A program made the position numbers and the translations under genes. A DNA stretch of 64,000 bases, taken from Blastobasis lacticolella. Taxonomy: Eukaryota > Arthropoda > Insecta > Lepidoptera > Blastobasidae. This document shows positions 19,736 to 30,730 of this stretch, in pieces. The stretch is from positions 15,189,907 to 15,253,906 of the forward strand of contig LR990041.1 of the NCBI GenBank assembly GCA_905147135.1. The letters are read 5' to 3'. Each line of letters starts with the position of its first letter. Position 1 is the stretch's first letter. The notes beneath the pieces were generated by a model. That model had not been told where the DNA came from and ran no database searches. It worked only from the letters and a program-made list of their open reading frames with translations.

Positions 19736-22446
19736 TGGCCGTCGCTATTTTGCCATCGAATTCATTCAAATTCATTCGTTCAGAACGAATATAGAACGAA
19801 TGAAAGAGTGGAAATAGCCAGTGCTACGGTGAAAATAAGCTCGAGTGGAATGTACAGATACACAACCACTACATAGATTTAAGTTTGTGTGAGTGAAAAC
19901 GAGATGGCAAAATAGACAAAATTTTGGAGCCATGACTAGGATCAATAATCAAAGACGACAGATAGCCGTGTCAGTCTGTACCATGGACCTTCTCTGTATC
20001 TGGATACGTAGGTTCGTCTAGTTAGTCTGTGATATCTGGTATTCAGTTTTACTTCGGTTTTCCTTCAAAAAGCGAAAGTGAGTCTATCCTCGGCCCTTCT
20101 CTTTGCGCTGGCCGAACATCTCCTTGGTAACTGCTTAGCAGATAACCGTCGACATTATGCCTTATTACTTACACATTATTTGGTTAAAAACTGGTATAAT
20201 TAACTTTATTTGCAATATTGTACATTTTTTCATTGTGGTATAAATGTGAAAAGGTGTAGCCATTATGTAGATGGATAAATAGAGTCGGCTAGGACCAAGA
20301 ATCTAATTTCAGATTCTTGGTCCGCCGGGTGAGAATTTGACGGGATGGCAAAATAGCGATTTACTGGCTATTTTGCCATCGATGCTATTTTGACCATTAG
20401 GAATCGTTCTGAATGAATGAAATGAACAAGGTGTATGATGGCGAAATAGCCAGTCCGTGGCTATTTTGCCATCGATGCTATTTTGACCATTCGGAATCGT
20501 TCTGAATGAATGAAATGAACAAGGTGTATGATGGCGAAAAAGCCAGTCCGGTGGATATTTGTACATCATACATACGTTCATTCCAATTTAATCGTTCATT
20601 CAAAACATTTATCCATTCATTCGTTTATTCATTTAATCGGTGTAAATAGCCGTTACTATAGTGAAGAAACGGTGTAAATAGCGCCATGGACGAATGATTT
20701 TACACGAAAAGACCAAGATGATGTACAAATAGAAACCGGACTGGCTATTTCGCCATCATACACCTTGTTCATTTCATTCATTCAGAACGATTCCGAATGG
20801 TCAAAATAGCATCGATGGCAAAATAGCCACGGACTGGCTAATTCGCCATCATACACCTTGTTCATTTCATTCATTCAGAACGATTCCTAATGGTCAAAAT
20901 AGCATCGATGGCAAAATAGCCAGTAAATCGCTATTTTGCCATCCCGTCAAATTCTCACCCGGCGGACCAAGAATCTGAAATTAGATTGTGACGGGGTGGC
21001 GACTCGGAGGGAGCTGGCCACTGTCGCCACGGGTCTGTTTAAACCCCAGACGGGTTGCTATCTTTGGGAATGAGGGATCTTACTTAGTGAAACCAACGAT
21101 AGTAATGATTCACAACTTACGTTTATTAAATTAGCAACATATTGACATATAGCAACTAACTTAAGCGACTTAGTCTAGTGGACAATGCCTAAATACTAAC
21201 GCTTAACACCTATGGTCTAGCTCAGCGGTTCTACCGCGGGTGTTACCCGGGTTCCCCGTTACATTTCTCCCTAACGGATACGGATCTAGACGGTTCCCGA
21301 CCCACCGACGTTCATATACCACGGGGCGATCACGACGGAGCGACGGAAGTTTAACGGGCGCGGATTGAGGATTAGCGCGGGCTAAGTCCTATCCCTAATT
21401 ATCCCGGTCTCGGTTTGACTACATGTGTTGAGCCTAAGTCCTAATCTAGTCCGGTTCCCCCCTCTAAGCCTGACTGTCTACTCGGCGACCCCAAGCCGAC
21501 AGTCAAGATACCTGGTCAGGTCCCTTCCTCCGGGATCACCAGTTCCAATTCCCCAGTTGTTCCCTATCTCCACCTAATCCCCCCTAAGCCCAACTGTCTA
21601 CTCGGCGACCCCAAGCCGACAGTTAGGATACCTGGTTGGACCCCTTCCTCCGGGATCACCAGTACCTCGTCGTCTCGGCAACCCCAAGCCGACGGAAACT
21701 ATATACTCAAAAACCGGATGCGAACCTAAGGCCGGTACCGTTAGAACTGACTTCACATCCTTGTCTCGAGCCTCTTGAGTGGACATCGGGTGCGGGTCGT
21801 TAGCGCGATGCAGAGTCTGTCGTCCCGGGGGCTGCCGTTGTTTCATCGGTCCGTCGGCGGCGGTCCGGGATTTGTAACGCTTCGTTACAAGATTCTTGGT
21901 CCTAGCCGACTCTATTTATCTGACTCTTTTCACATTTATACCACAATTAAAAAATGTACAATATTGCAAATAAAGTTAATTATACCAGATTTTTACTAAA
22001 AAATGTGTAAGTAATAAGGCATAAAGTCGACGGTTATCTGCTAAGCAGTTACCTAGGAGTTGTTCGGCCAGCGCAAAGAGAAGGGCCGAGGATAGACTCA
22101 CTTTCGCTTTTTTAAGGAAAACCGAAGTAAAACTGAATACCAGATATCACAGACTAACTAGACGAACCTACGTATCCAGATACAGAGAAGGTCCATGGTA
22201 TAGACTGACACGGCTATCTGTCGTCTTTGATTATTGATCCTAGTCATGGCTCCAAAATTTTGTCTATTTTGCCATCTCGTTTTCACTTACACAAACTTAA
22301 ATCTATGTAGTGGTTGTGTAACTGTACATTCCACTCGAGCTTATTTTCACCGTAGCACTGGCTATTTCCACTCTATCATTCGTTCTATATTCGTTCTGAA
22401 CGAATGAATTTGAATGAATTCGATGGCAAAATAGCGACGGCCAATA
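19733..22446. mobile_element. Giant palindromic foldback element interrupted by a solo LTR
   Basis: The outer arms 19733-20303 and 21893-22446 are inverted copies starting 'TATTGGCCGTCGCTATTTTG'. Inner arms 20296-20575 and about 20740-20986 are also inverted copies. Without the LTR insertion the element is about 1.8 kb, nearly all palindrome around a spacer of about 160 bp. Each inner arm contains two tandem units of about 92 bp holding 'CTATTTTGCCATCGATGC' and 'GAATGAATGAAATGAAC'. The words 'ATGGCAAAATAGC' and 'TTCATTC' recur throughout. No frame is conserved. Confidence 0.8.
20987..21889. mobile_element. Solo LTR, 903 bp, TSD AGAT
   Basis: The element starts 'TGTGACGGGGTGG' and ends 'GCTTCGTTACA', the TG...CA termini of retroviral-type LTRs with short inverted ends (TGTGACG/CGTTACA). 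AGAT stands at 20983-20986 and 21890-21893. The opposite arm of the host palindrome at about 20294-20320 gives the uninterrupted sequence, so the insertion is proven. Near the 5' end 'GTGGCGAC' (20996-21003) pairs with 'GTCGCCAC' (21023-21030). An imperfect 120-bp-period tandem repeat sits at 21464-21663 ('ACTGTCTACTCGGCGACCCC' in both). A 4-bp duplication suits Ty3/Gypsy. No internal region remains. Confidence 0.85.
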
Positions 22447-22619
22447 GAAACTTAATTGACCGATATTGCTATGGACTTACTACCCGATTCCGCAGTGACA
22501 GCTACTGTCACTGTCACCGCTCTCATGACGTTTGACTGGTTTGCTCAAGCTTCGGTCTGTGGTTTTGGTTCCATCACATGCAGCACGTGTGCAGCACGAC
22601 ATGAAATTAATTCACACGA

Positions 22620-22876
22620 ATAGCATTGAGACCTTGAGGAGCAAGAGGGATACCCCTGCCGCTAAAGAAATAACGCAACTTTACTGGAATTAATTGAGCA
22701 ACTCTGTCCCGTGGATCCACCACCGGACGAGACCCCGGATTCCGCCGAGCCGAAAAGGCTCGCCGCGGCGCCGGCGACGCCCCTGTCACGCCAGTAGCAG
22801 CCCCCACTTCGGCGATATACCGCGCCTGGAAGCCGCCCCTACGTGTGGTCGTTCGCCGGGCTTCACCCAACATTGA
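22620..22876. other. GC-rich non-coding remnant before the SINE
   Basis: GC-rich sequence with Pro/Arg-rich short frames in both directions and no long conserved frame. It abuts the tRNA-like head of the SINE. It may be a LINE or gag relic; I recognise no motif. Confidence 0.3.
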
Positions 22877-23135
22877 CGACCTGAGTGGTTCAGTGGTCAA
22901 CATGGTGGTCTGCCACGCAAGAGGTCCTGGGTTCGATTCCCGGCCGGGCAGAAATTGAAATGATGAATTTTAATTTCTGTTACGGGTCTGGGTGTTCTAT
23001 GTATAATAAGTATGTATTTAAAAGTATATAAGTAGTTTATAAGTTATCTAGCACCCATAACACAAGCTTTGCTTACTTTGGGGCTAGATGGCGCTGTGTG
23101 AATTTGTCCACGATGATTTATTATTATTATTATTG
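22877..23135 (+). mobile_element. tRNA-derived SINE with (ATT)n tail
   Basis: The head has an A-box-like 'TGGTTCAGTGGTCAACATGG', an anticodon-stem region 'GGTCTGCCACGC' and a B box 'GGTTCGATTCC' followed by 'CGGCCGGGCAG', closest to tRNA-Gly(GCC). It is not a real tRNA gene: the acceptor stem does not close and a body follows without break ('AGCACCCATAACACAAGC', 'GGGCTAGATGGCGCTGTG'). The tail is TTATTATTATTATTATT. A truncated body copy lies at 60195-60262. It would be transcribed by RNA polymerase III when active. Confidence 0.85.
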
Positions 23136-23238
23136 ATCCACCCGGTGCACTTGACCTCGGGGGGCGTGAAGAAGGCGCCAACTCCAACGACCACCCCATT
23201 GTAACGGGGTGCGAAACCACACTACCACCAAAGGGAAA

Positions 23239-23420
23239 CACCGAGCATATATGGCATTGGAACGGGACTAGTGCGTATAGGATCTCGGATCACAGTGTCG
23301 TTTATACCTATTGAGGCCTGATTTGAAGTCCAGGGTTGAAGAGGAGGAAGACAACTTACCATATGCCACTGGAACAGGACTAGTGCCTACAGGATCTCGG
23401 ATTACAGTGTCGTTTTAAGG
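23239..23420 (+). repeat. Short direct repeat, two units
   Basis: Units at about 23246-23310 and about 23360-23420 share 'GGACTAGTGC', 'AGGATCTCGGAT' and 'ACAGTGTCGTTT'. They are related to the reverse complement of 19340-19440. Function unknown; probably part of one dispersed element. Confidence 0.55.
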
Positions 23421-24641
23421 TCTAGTGGAAGTTTCTCAATTTATATTGATAAAGTGAGTGGCAAATACCAATACAAAAAAAGAAACTATGAACAAAGTGA
23501 AAAACTAGAATTCATTATAATAATGTTACATTAGAAATAGTATTTTCTCAACCCAGTTTCTTCTACATTCACCATCATCCCATTTCCTGATTTAGAAAGC
23601 CTCGAAGTCTGTGACTAGAATCATAATCTTCATTACACATAGTGATTGCGAAGGACGGTGTTGGTGGAGCACATCCTCCTCACCAAGCAGTACCTTATGA
23701 GAGTTTAACTTTCTTCGTAACAGAAGACTACTGGCCGAAGGGTGTGGTATTCCAGTGATTTAGATGGCAACCAAAGACTTGGTGCTGCTGAGGCGATGAT
23801 TCGTGCATTCAAGTGATAAGTGCACACCTAAGATTTTAATTGTTTTTCTATATTAGTTTATTTTACTCTTATGTAGGTATAGTATTTATGTGATAGGTAT
23901 TGTGCTAATTTTCTGTATGATAAAATAAATGTCTAACCTTTGCACAATATACATATATTGTAAGGAATACCTCTTCCATGGCTACCACCTACCCTACACG
24001 CCTTATAAATAGCGAGCAGATTGATTGACGGCAAGCTCCTTTTGCTAATTGGCTCTCGGAATGGACGGACGTGCTACAGAACCTCTGTTGGTTCTAATTA
24101 AGGTCACGTGAGCAATTTTTTGATCATTTCCATTCTATTTTTCACTGGATTTCTGTGTATCTGATCTGGGCAAGTAGATAATCGTTATAGTGTTTAATTT
24201 AGTAAAAACTGCTGTTAATTTTGATTATTTGTATGTGATTTGTAAATTTATTAGTTTGATACAAAATATAAGAGGGTTTTCTGTTGTCTTGTTTTTTTTA
24301 ATTAAATTTGGCCGTAGTTCCTAAAAATATTTTCTTAATTTATCCTTTGCACATCTACCTGCTGCATGTCTCTCTCCTGGTCTGGTTTTCTGTATCCAGC
24401 CTAGAGGGTGTCACTACTCTTGCAGTTTCAGTGCTGGATTCTATCAGATAGCACAAGGCATTTTGTTGGTGTAGCAAAGGGGGCGCTTAGGAAAAAAGAC
24501 TTGTAAAATTTCAGAACGCTAAAGGTTGATGTGTAGCAAAGGGGGCACTGAGAGAAAAAAAATTTGCGAAAAGAAACTTAGAACATTTTCAACTTTTAAT
24601 AATGGGATGTGATAGGGGAGACCCTCAGGACGTTTAATCTC

Positions 24642-24797
24642 AAAATGTCCAGGGGTAAAAAAATGTCCAAGTTGCAAAATGTCCAGGTTGCATAATGTCC
24701 AAGTTGCAAAATGTCCAGGTCACAAAATGTCCAGGTTGCATTGGACATTATTCCACTGGACATTATGCGACCTGGACATTTTGCAACTTGGACATTT
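24642..24797. repeat. 16-bp tandem array that folds back on itself
   Basis: Six successive ATGTCCAGG/ATGTCCAAG words with about 16-bp spacing ('AAAATGTCCAGGTTGC') are followed by inverted copies ('GCGACCTGGACATT', 'GCAACTTGGACATTT'). The whole can form a hairpin. It has no cas genes nearby and no unique spacers, so it is not a CRISPR array. Non-coding. Confidence 0.75.
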
Positions 24798-24840
24798 AAA
24801 GACTAAACGCCTCAGGAAAACCGTTTGTATGAGCGAATCT

Positions 24841-25056
24841 GAGCGTCCCTTGGAACTTCTGACATGAATTTTATGCCAAAGTTGAACAAAATAGCCGCAA
24901 TTTTGAACTTTTTTGTTACTGGACCGATTGCTTTCAAAACCGATATCTGAGCGTCCCTTGGGACTCCTGACATGAATCTGGTGCCAAAATTGAACAAAAC
25001 GGCCGACATTTTGAACTTTTTTCTTACTGGACCGATTGCTTTCAAAACCGATTTCT
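24841..25056. repeat. Two tandem 108-bp units
   Basis: 24841-24948 and 24949-25056 are direct copies, both starting 'GAGCGTCCCTTGG' and ending with 'GACCGATTGCTTTCAAAACC' plus 'GAT(A/T)TCT'. A partial inverted copy follows at about 25060-25125. 'TTGGGCCCCCCTAGCGC' occurs at about 25154 and again near 25350. A minus-strand frame spans both units simply because 108 is a multiple of three. Confidence 0.8.
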
Positions 25057-25572
25057 AACCCAGATTCATGTCAGGAGTCCCAAGCGACGCCTAGATATTC
25101 ATTTTGAAAGCAATCGGTTCAGTAGTCTTTTTTTTGTGCCGTTCAGTAAAAAAGTTGGGCCCCCCTAGCGCTCCCTAGGGGCAGTAAAAAGTATCCCCGT
25201 CGAAATTTTTCTAAGTGTCAAAATACGGTCAGCGCAAGGCGTTTCGATCGTATTTTAAGGTATATTTTTTATGGCTGCATGTTGTAGGGTTGGTCATTAG
25301 GAGCAACTTTTATAGAGATCATTTTGTTTGCATCGCTCAGAAAAAAAGTTGGGCCCCCCTAGCGCCCCCTAGCGGCACCGCAGAGAAAAGTGTCCCATAC
25401 AAAAGGTGTTCCAGGAGGTGCCCTCTATCACATCCCACCATCAAAAGTATACGTTATAATAGGATCGCAACTCATTGAAATTTTTTTAAGTCCCTCCCCC
25501 CGATTTCCGAAAACGCCAAAATTCAGAAGTCAATAAAAATGTGAGAGTAACAAAGAAAAGTAGTAGTCTACA

Positions 25573-26556
25573 TCTACACTAATATTATAAAGAGGAAAGA
25601 TTTGTACCTATTTTTGTATGTTTGTATGTTTGTAATGAATAGGCTCAAAAAGTACTGGGCCGATTTAAAAAATTCTTTCACCAATAGAATGCTACATTCT
25701 TCCAATTTGACATAGGCTACATTTCATTTTGTAAAAAAATAGGGATCCTTGGTTAAATTTGAACAATGTAACCGAAGGTGTAAAAAAATACCCAAAAAAT
25801 TCCTTACATCGCGTGCGCTGCGAAAACTATTGATGATAGAACAAAATAATGTACTACGACTTTGCAGAACACATCATTATCTACAAAAAGTGTCGCGACA
25901 GTATATGTCTTACTATTATAGTTATGTCACAATAAGTGTTCTTTTATTTTGAAAATTTAATTGAAATGCCGCCGCTAAAAAACGCTCTTTATTTGTACCT
26001 TGGTATTAATCCTCATCAAAATCAATTACTTCATATTCACGACTACTTCAATACCTTTATATAACTTTTTGAATTATTCAATTCAGACATTCCATTCGAA
26101 AGATATCACGAGTTTAAAAATGTGAATATTAGAAAAAAGTCGCGTGTTCGCCGCTCAGTCCGCTCGGCTATCTAGGCAGCACGGGATACGTACGGGAGGG
26201 GAGTCAATGTCAAGAAATACGGCCGTCAGGAGCCGGGTCGCTCCCTTCCCTCTAAAATGGTTGAGGAAACGGTTGGAACTTTTGTGATCGTAATATGGTG
26301 TCCTGTTTGTAACGGGACACTACTCAGTACATACTTAAGTATTATATAATTACTTCATATTATAAACACGAAGTCCCACGGCGTGTCTTACTGTCAGTCT
26401 GTACGCGATAAACTCAAGAACTACTAAACGGATTTTCATGCGGTATTCACACACAGACTACATAGTGCGGTTTTAGACAACGTGATTCATGACGAAGGTT
26501 CAGGTGTATAATTTGTTAAGGTTTACTACCCGTGCGAAGCCGGGGCGGGCCGCTAG
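25573..26556 (+). mobile_element. Non-autonomous Helitron, 984 bp
   Basis: It begins 'TCTACACTAATATTATAAAG' directly after A and ends '...GGGGCGGGCCGCTAG' directly before T. This is the 5'-TC...CTAG-3' structure inserted between A and T without duplication that defines Helitrons. The 3' end 'CGTGCGAAGCCGGGGC' is the terminus widely seen in moths. An internal block 'GATTTTCATGCGG' is shared with fragments at about 53510 and about 62700. No Rep/helicase coding is present. Confidence 0.85.
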
Positions 26557-26646
26557 TATTTAATATAATAAATGGAATGGAACGCTTCATATCACAATCA
26601 TATTCACATTGCTTCCCATCAGTTGAGATGTCGGTCAAAAGCCCAT

Positions 26647-27529
26647 TTAATAAATAAAAATGTTGCAATTCCACACCTTAAGCGCTAACCAGATTTGCAG
26701 AATCTCCATTGTGTCGTTCGCTGTGTAGCAAGTAGCGCCATCTTGCTGGAACCACATATCGTTCACGTCCATATTGTTCAATTCAAGCCAAAAGAAATTG
26801 TTTATCATTGATCTGTAGCGCTCACCGTTGACGGTGATGGCCTCGCCAACGTCGTTTTCGAAGAAGTACGGACCAATGACGCCGCCAGACCAAAATCCGC
26901 ACCAAACAGTAACTTTTTGTGGATGCATTGCTACCTGGTGAACCTCATGTGGGTTGTGGTCATTCCATATACGGGAATTTTGCTTTTTAACAAAACCATT
27001 CATCCAAAAATGTGCCTCGTCGCTAAAGATTATTTTTCGGCTAAAATCGGGGTCCTCTTCCAAGCGTTCTGATGCCCATTCAGCGAACACACGGCGTTGT
27101 CTTTGGTCATTAACTTTGAGCTCTTGGGTCAGTTGGATCTTGTAAGGATGCAGGCCCAAGTCCCGACGCAAAATTCTCCAAGTTGAAGTCTGCGAAAGGC
27201 CGAGTTCTTGTGCACGGCGAGAAATCGACTGCCTCGGAGTCTTCTGAACAGAACAGAACACTCTCACGAACAGCGGCGATGTTCTCAGCCGATCTGGCGT
27301 TCCTTTGACGTAAAGGCGTTGGTTGGTTGTTTACCGAACCGGTCGTCTCAAATTTGGTCACCAATCGTTGGAGAGTAGACTTTGAAGGGCCACCGCGTCT
27401 GCCGTAAAATGGGCGCAATGCGCGCAACGTTTGCACTAACGAACACTCATTTTGATAATAAAGTTTTATCATTTGCACATGCTGCTCAACCGTGTAACTT
27501 GCCATGGTTATTTGCATAGCCTCCTTCAT
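26647..27529 (-). pseudogene. Broken mariner-type transposase (frameshift, no C-terminus)
   Basis: The minus-strand start at 27529 opens a helix-turn-helix region ('YTVEQHVQMIKLYYQNECS', then a second 'GGPSKSTLQRLV' helix-turn-helix). The DDE domain follows in another frame: 'WRILRRDLGLHPYKIQL', the first catalytic Asp in 'IIFSDEAHFWMNG', the 'TVWCGFWSGGVIGPYFF' block and the second Asp in 'MWFQQDGATCYTAND'. The third acidic residue and the C-terminal third are absent, because homology stops at about 26700. The frame changes at a run of three GAACA units (about 27242-27256). The family normally has about 340 residues. It cannot encode an active enzyme. Confidence 0.9.
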
Positions 27530-27652
27530 CTTACGAAGGAGGCTATGTTATTTGGCATCAGTGACTGAATAAGAAAAAATAGATTTGACAGATGCCGCCA
27601 AAACAAAATGGCCGCCACAGATTATTAACATCGACCCGCTCTATTTGAAAGA
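27530..27652 (-). mobile_element. 5' untranslated part and terminal repeat of the mariner copy
   Basis: Outside the start codon, reading on the minus strand, the sequence runs outward to 'AAGGGTCTTTCAAATAGAGC' at the end, next to TA. The opposite terminus is lost with the C-terminus. 'GAAGGAGGCTATG' occurs in inverted form on each side of the start codon. Beyond the end begins the arm of the 27655-33365 foldback. Confidence 0.65.
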
Positions 27653-28863
27653 CCCTTTACAAAACCTTTCCTTACCGCACCCTTTGACTGTGACCATTAT
27701 ATTAAAATACTTAACATTCCTGTTCCCATTTTCTAGGTGTTTTGAGGAATGATCAATCAAGATTATGACCAAGAATACCGAGTAATTGTTTTTAATTGAA
27801 ATACTATATTGTTGTAAACTTATTTTGTTTTGATTAAAAGGAGATGTATGAAAAGAGTTGTGGATATATGCGAGGCTAGGGAATTGTGTTAGGACATAGC
27901 AAAGTGGCGGTCCATAGTCTCTGCCTACCCCATCTGTGGGACACAAGCGTGAGCTTTATGTATGTATTTTGTTTTGGAATATGTGTGAAGCCTGAAATTG
28001 CATTTTGCTTTATGCATTCGCCAAGTGCATTTATTTCATTTATTTATTTAATAGTTTATTGCACACAAAAATGGTAACACAGACATGGCAAATATATACA
28101 TGACACAAAAGGCACTATACTTATTTCTAAAAAGAAATGAATTTCATGAATTTCATTTAAATTATTTCTCACAGAAAAATTAATTGGCCCTTGTAATAAG
28201 CGAGACTTATTTGGATATAAGCACAGAAATAAAACAAAAACAGAATCCATGTGTCTTAAGTCATGAGGGAAGCATAGAAATGGCCGCCATTTTATATGTC
28301 TGCGTAATTTTAGGGTTGCCATATACATGATACATTTTGCCCTCTTTATGTATTATGTCAGCAATACAACTTTACAATAATAAATAAATAAAAATTATTA
28401 ATTTCTGATTGTAATTATTTATTTAAAAATTCTTAAGTAATGAAATATGTTAATAAGAGGAGTCTCCCCGAGTACGCTCCATACAAATGAAGTTTGATCA
28501 TATTTTCAATATTGCGCTATCAAAATCAATGAAATTTTGTAGACGTGATCCAGAAACTAATATTGATGCTTGTGGTATGATAAATATAACAATTCAAAGT
28601 TACACGAGATTCAAGATTTCAATAGAAATATAAAAACCTGTGTACTTTGAAAATATTATCAAACTACGTTTGTATGGAGCGCGCTTGTGGGAAACTTGTC
28701 TTAAGGCTCGTAAGACACTACAATGCTCGTAAGTAGGTATAAAAATTTAAGGCGAGGATGGCACGGAATTAAAATCCGTTTTGCACCGATAGATCATAGT
28801 GGAATGTGTTACTCATAAAATAAGGCATATTTGTGACTTACGCATTTTGAACGCGGAGCGATC

Positions 28864-29215
28864 TGAAAATGCCAAATGACATCGTAATCGCAGGTAGAAA
28901 AGTGGAACAGGTGAGTTTTTATACATATTTAGGACCAACTTTTACAAGGGGTGCAAAGTGTGAAAGTGATGTCAAAAGGAGAGTGAATGCCAGAAATATA
29001 GTGAAAAGAGCACTTCATACTTTTGTGAACAGCCGGGTGTCCAAGATAGCTTCTTAACAGAGGAGTGCTAGTTACAACATTGACGTATGGAAGAGAAAGT
29101 TGTCTATGAGATAATAAGCACGAAAGTAGGATAAATGCAATAGAAGAATGTTTAGAAGTATTGAAGGAGTTTCAATGAGCGATAAATTACGGAATTGTGT
29201 AATTGACTACTAACA
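28864..29215 (+). pseudogene. LINE reverse-transcriptase tail fragment
   Basis: The frame at 28869-29057 reads 'VEQVSFYTYLG' and 'ESDVKRRVNARNIVKRALH', the segment after the RT core in RTE-like insect LINEs. In other frames it continues with 'TLTYGRESC', 'HESRINAIEE' and 'SDKLRNCVI' type pieces. Stops and frameshifts make it dead. The rest of the LINE is absent. Confidence 0.75.
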
Positions 29216-29218
29216 GCT

Positions 29219-29427
29219 CTGCCGTACGCCTGCCGTTTCCCTCCCGTACCCCTACCGTAGCCTTATCGTGCTCCCATAATCCGTGCCGTACCCCTCTCGC
29301 AACCCTCCCTTAGGTCTACCGTAACCCTGCCGTACCTCTCCCGTAGCCCTGCCGTACGCCTGCCGTTTACCACCCGTACACCTACCTTAGCCTTGTCGTA
29401 CCCCTGCCGTACCCCTATCCTGCCCTA
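29219..29427. repeat. Degenerate 10-bp minisatellite (CCCTGCCGTA)n
   Basis: About twenty imperfect units of a CCCTGCCGTA-like decamer (variants CCTACCGTAG, CCTCCCGTAC) make a GC-rich island in AT-rich DNA, directly after the LINE fragment. No frame is conserved. Confidence 0.75.
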
Positions 29428-30188
29428 TTTTCTTATTTTGCAATTCAAGGCGGGTACAAATACATCAAATTATAAAAAACAAAATTACTATTCAGTTAAC
29501 TTACCCGTTTTGGAATGGCGTACGGAACCAAGCATCGTAGCCCCTTCGCGGTTGTTTTATAAAATCCACGTCATCAAAATGCACTGCACACGGTACTCAC
29601 AGATGATGGGTTCCAATTGGTTTCTCTTCTACAGTTTCGTATAATTAGAATCCAATCGTCTTTACGGTTTTTATTTCTAGGAAATCTATTAAAATAATAT
29701 AACCCGGTTAAAATAAAATCGGGATCGAAAATAATAAGGGCTCCGCAGAAAGCGGTGTTATTTTATTTATTTATAAAATCGGACTACTATGCTTACATCA
29801 TAGCAATACGTAGGGTAGACTATAATTATAACCATTCAAGTTCTTTTCATATACGATAGGCAATAACAATTCGGAACCTGATCTGAGTCACAAATTTAAT
29901 AAAGAATTCCCCATTTTATGGCAATTTTCCCAAAAAACAGGTAGCTACATCGTTGTACTTTTGTTCGAAAGGAGACAGTCTAAAATTTTCCTGACCACCA
30001 GCCGGCATAATGAGAGTTGTAATGGATAAAGCTTATAAAACGTAATGTCTTCTCGTAATTATTTAAATTCTTTAGCTAGCCAATTTATTTATATTAATGT
30101 TTAAAATATTACTAATTTGCTATGAAACGAACGCGTTCTTGGCATGAAATTATGAACACATCCGAAAAGAGCTATGGATGCACAAATT

Positions 30189-30730
30189 TATCTGACCCGG
30201 TGGCCAAAACTGGAACCAAGTGTCGCCATTTTGAAATGTCATGTCAATGCCATTAACAGCGACGCTGTCACTGGGTTAGATTAAGTTTGTGGCACTGCAT
30301 AGACAGACAGGAAAAAAATCCTAGATTTGGACATTGACAATGACAGGCATGTCATTGACTTTGTCATACACTGCCACTAATGACGAATGACACTCCATAC
30401 TCCGTTAGGAAGACCTGCCCTGTGGTTGTAATTTCTATGGCGATGATAGGCTGTGAGCGAGTTAATTAGCCATAATAATATGTATTATGATGCTGGGGAA
30501 TTGTAATTATTATTTTAGTTTTTTTTTGGCCACATCCGTTGGCCATTTTATGTATCAAAAGGTGTGTGTCACGCATTGTACGCATTTTTGCCGTTGAGCC
30601 CCTTAAAAGGAGTTTTCTTACAGAGCCATAAACTTGTCAAACCATGTGACAGCGTCGCTGTTGTTGGCATTGGCATGACATTTCAAAATGACGAGACTCA
30701 ATTCTAGTTTTGGTCATTGTGTCAGATAAG
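30189..30730. mobile_element. Foldback MITE, arms about 85 bp (unit 1)
   Basis: The left arm ('TTATCTGACCCGGTGGCC', 'GAAATGTCATGTCAATGCCA', 'AACAGCGACGCTGTCAC') is matched inverted at 30645-30730 ('GTGACAGCGTCGCTGTT', 'GGCATGACATTTCAAAATG', 'GTGTCAGATAA'). Direct copies of a 'CACATCCGT(T/C)(G/A)GC' plus 'CATTTTATGTA' type block at about 30530 and about 30945 overlap its right half. Non-coding. Confidence 0.6.

Noticed and set aside
20309..20581. 90-codon minus-strand frame with an internally repeated peptide
   Set aside because: The peptide repeat reflects the 92-bp tandem DNA units of the palindrome; the mirror arm has no equivalent frame.
22877..22950. tRNA-Gly gene
   Set aside because: The A and B boxes and anticodon region are present, but the acceptor stem does not close and a SINE body with an (ATT)n tail follows.
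24642..24797. CRISPR-like array
   Set aside because: Units are contiguous with no unique spacers, inverted copies follow, and the genome is eukaryotic.
27641..28328. Short frames in the foldback arms, repeated at 37586-38273
   Set aside because: They recur only because of the tandem duplication and carry no motif; they lie in repeat arms.
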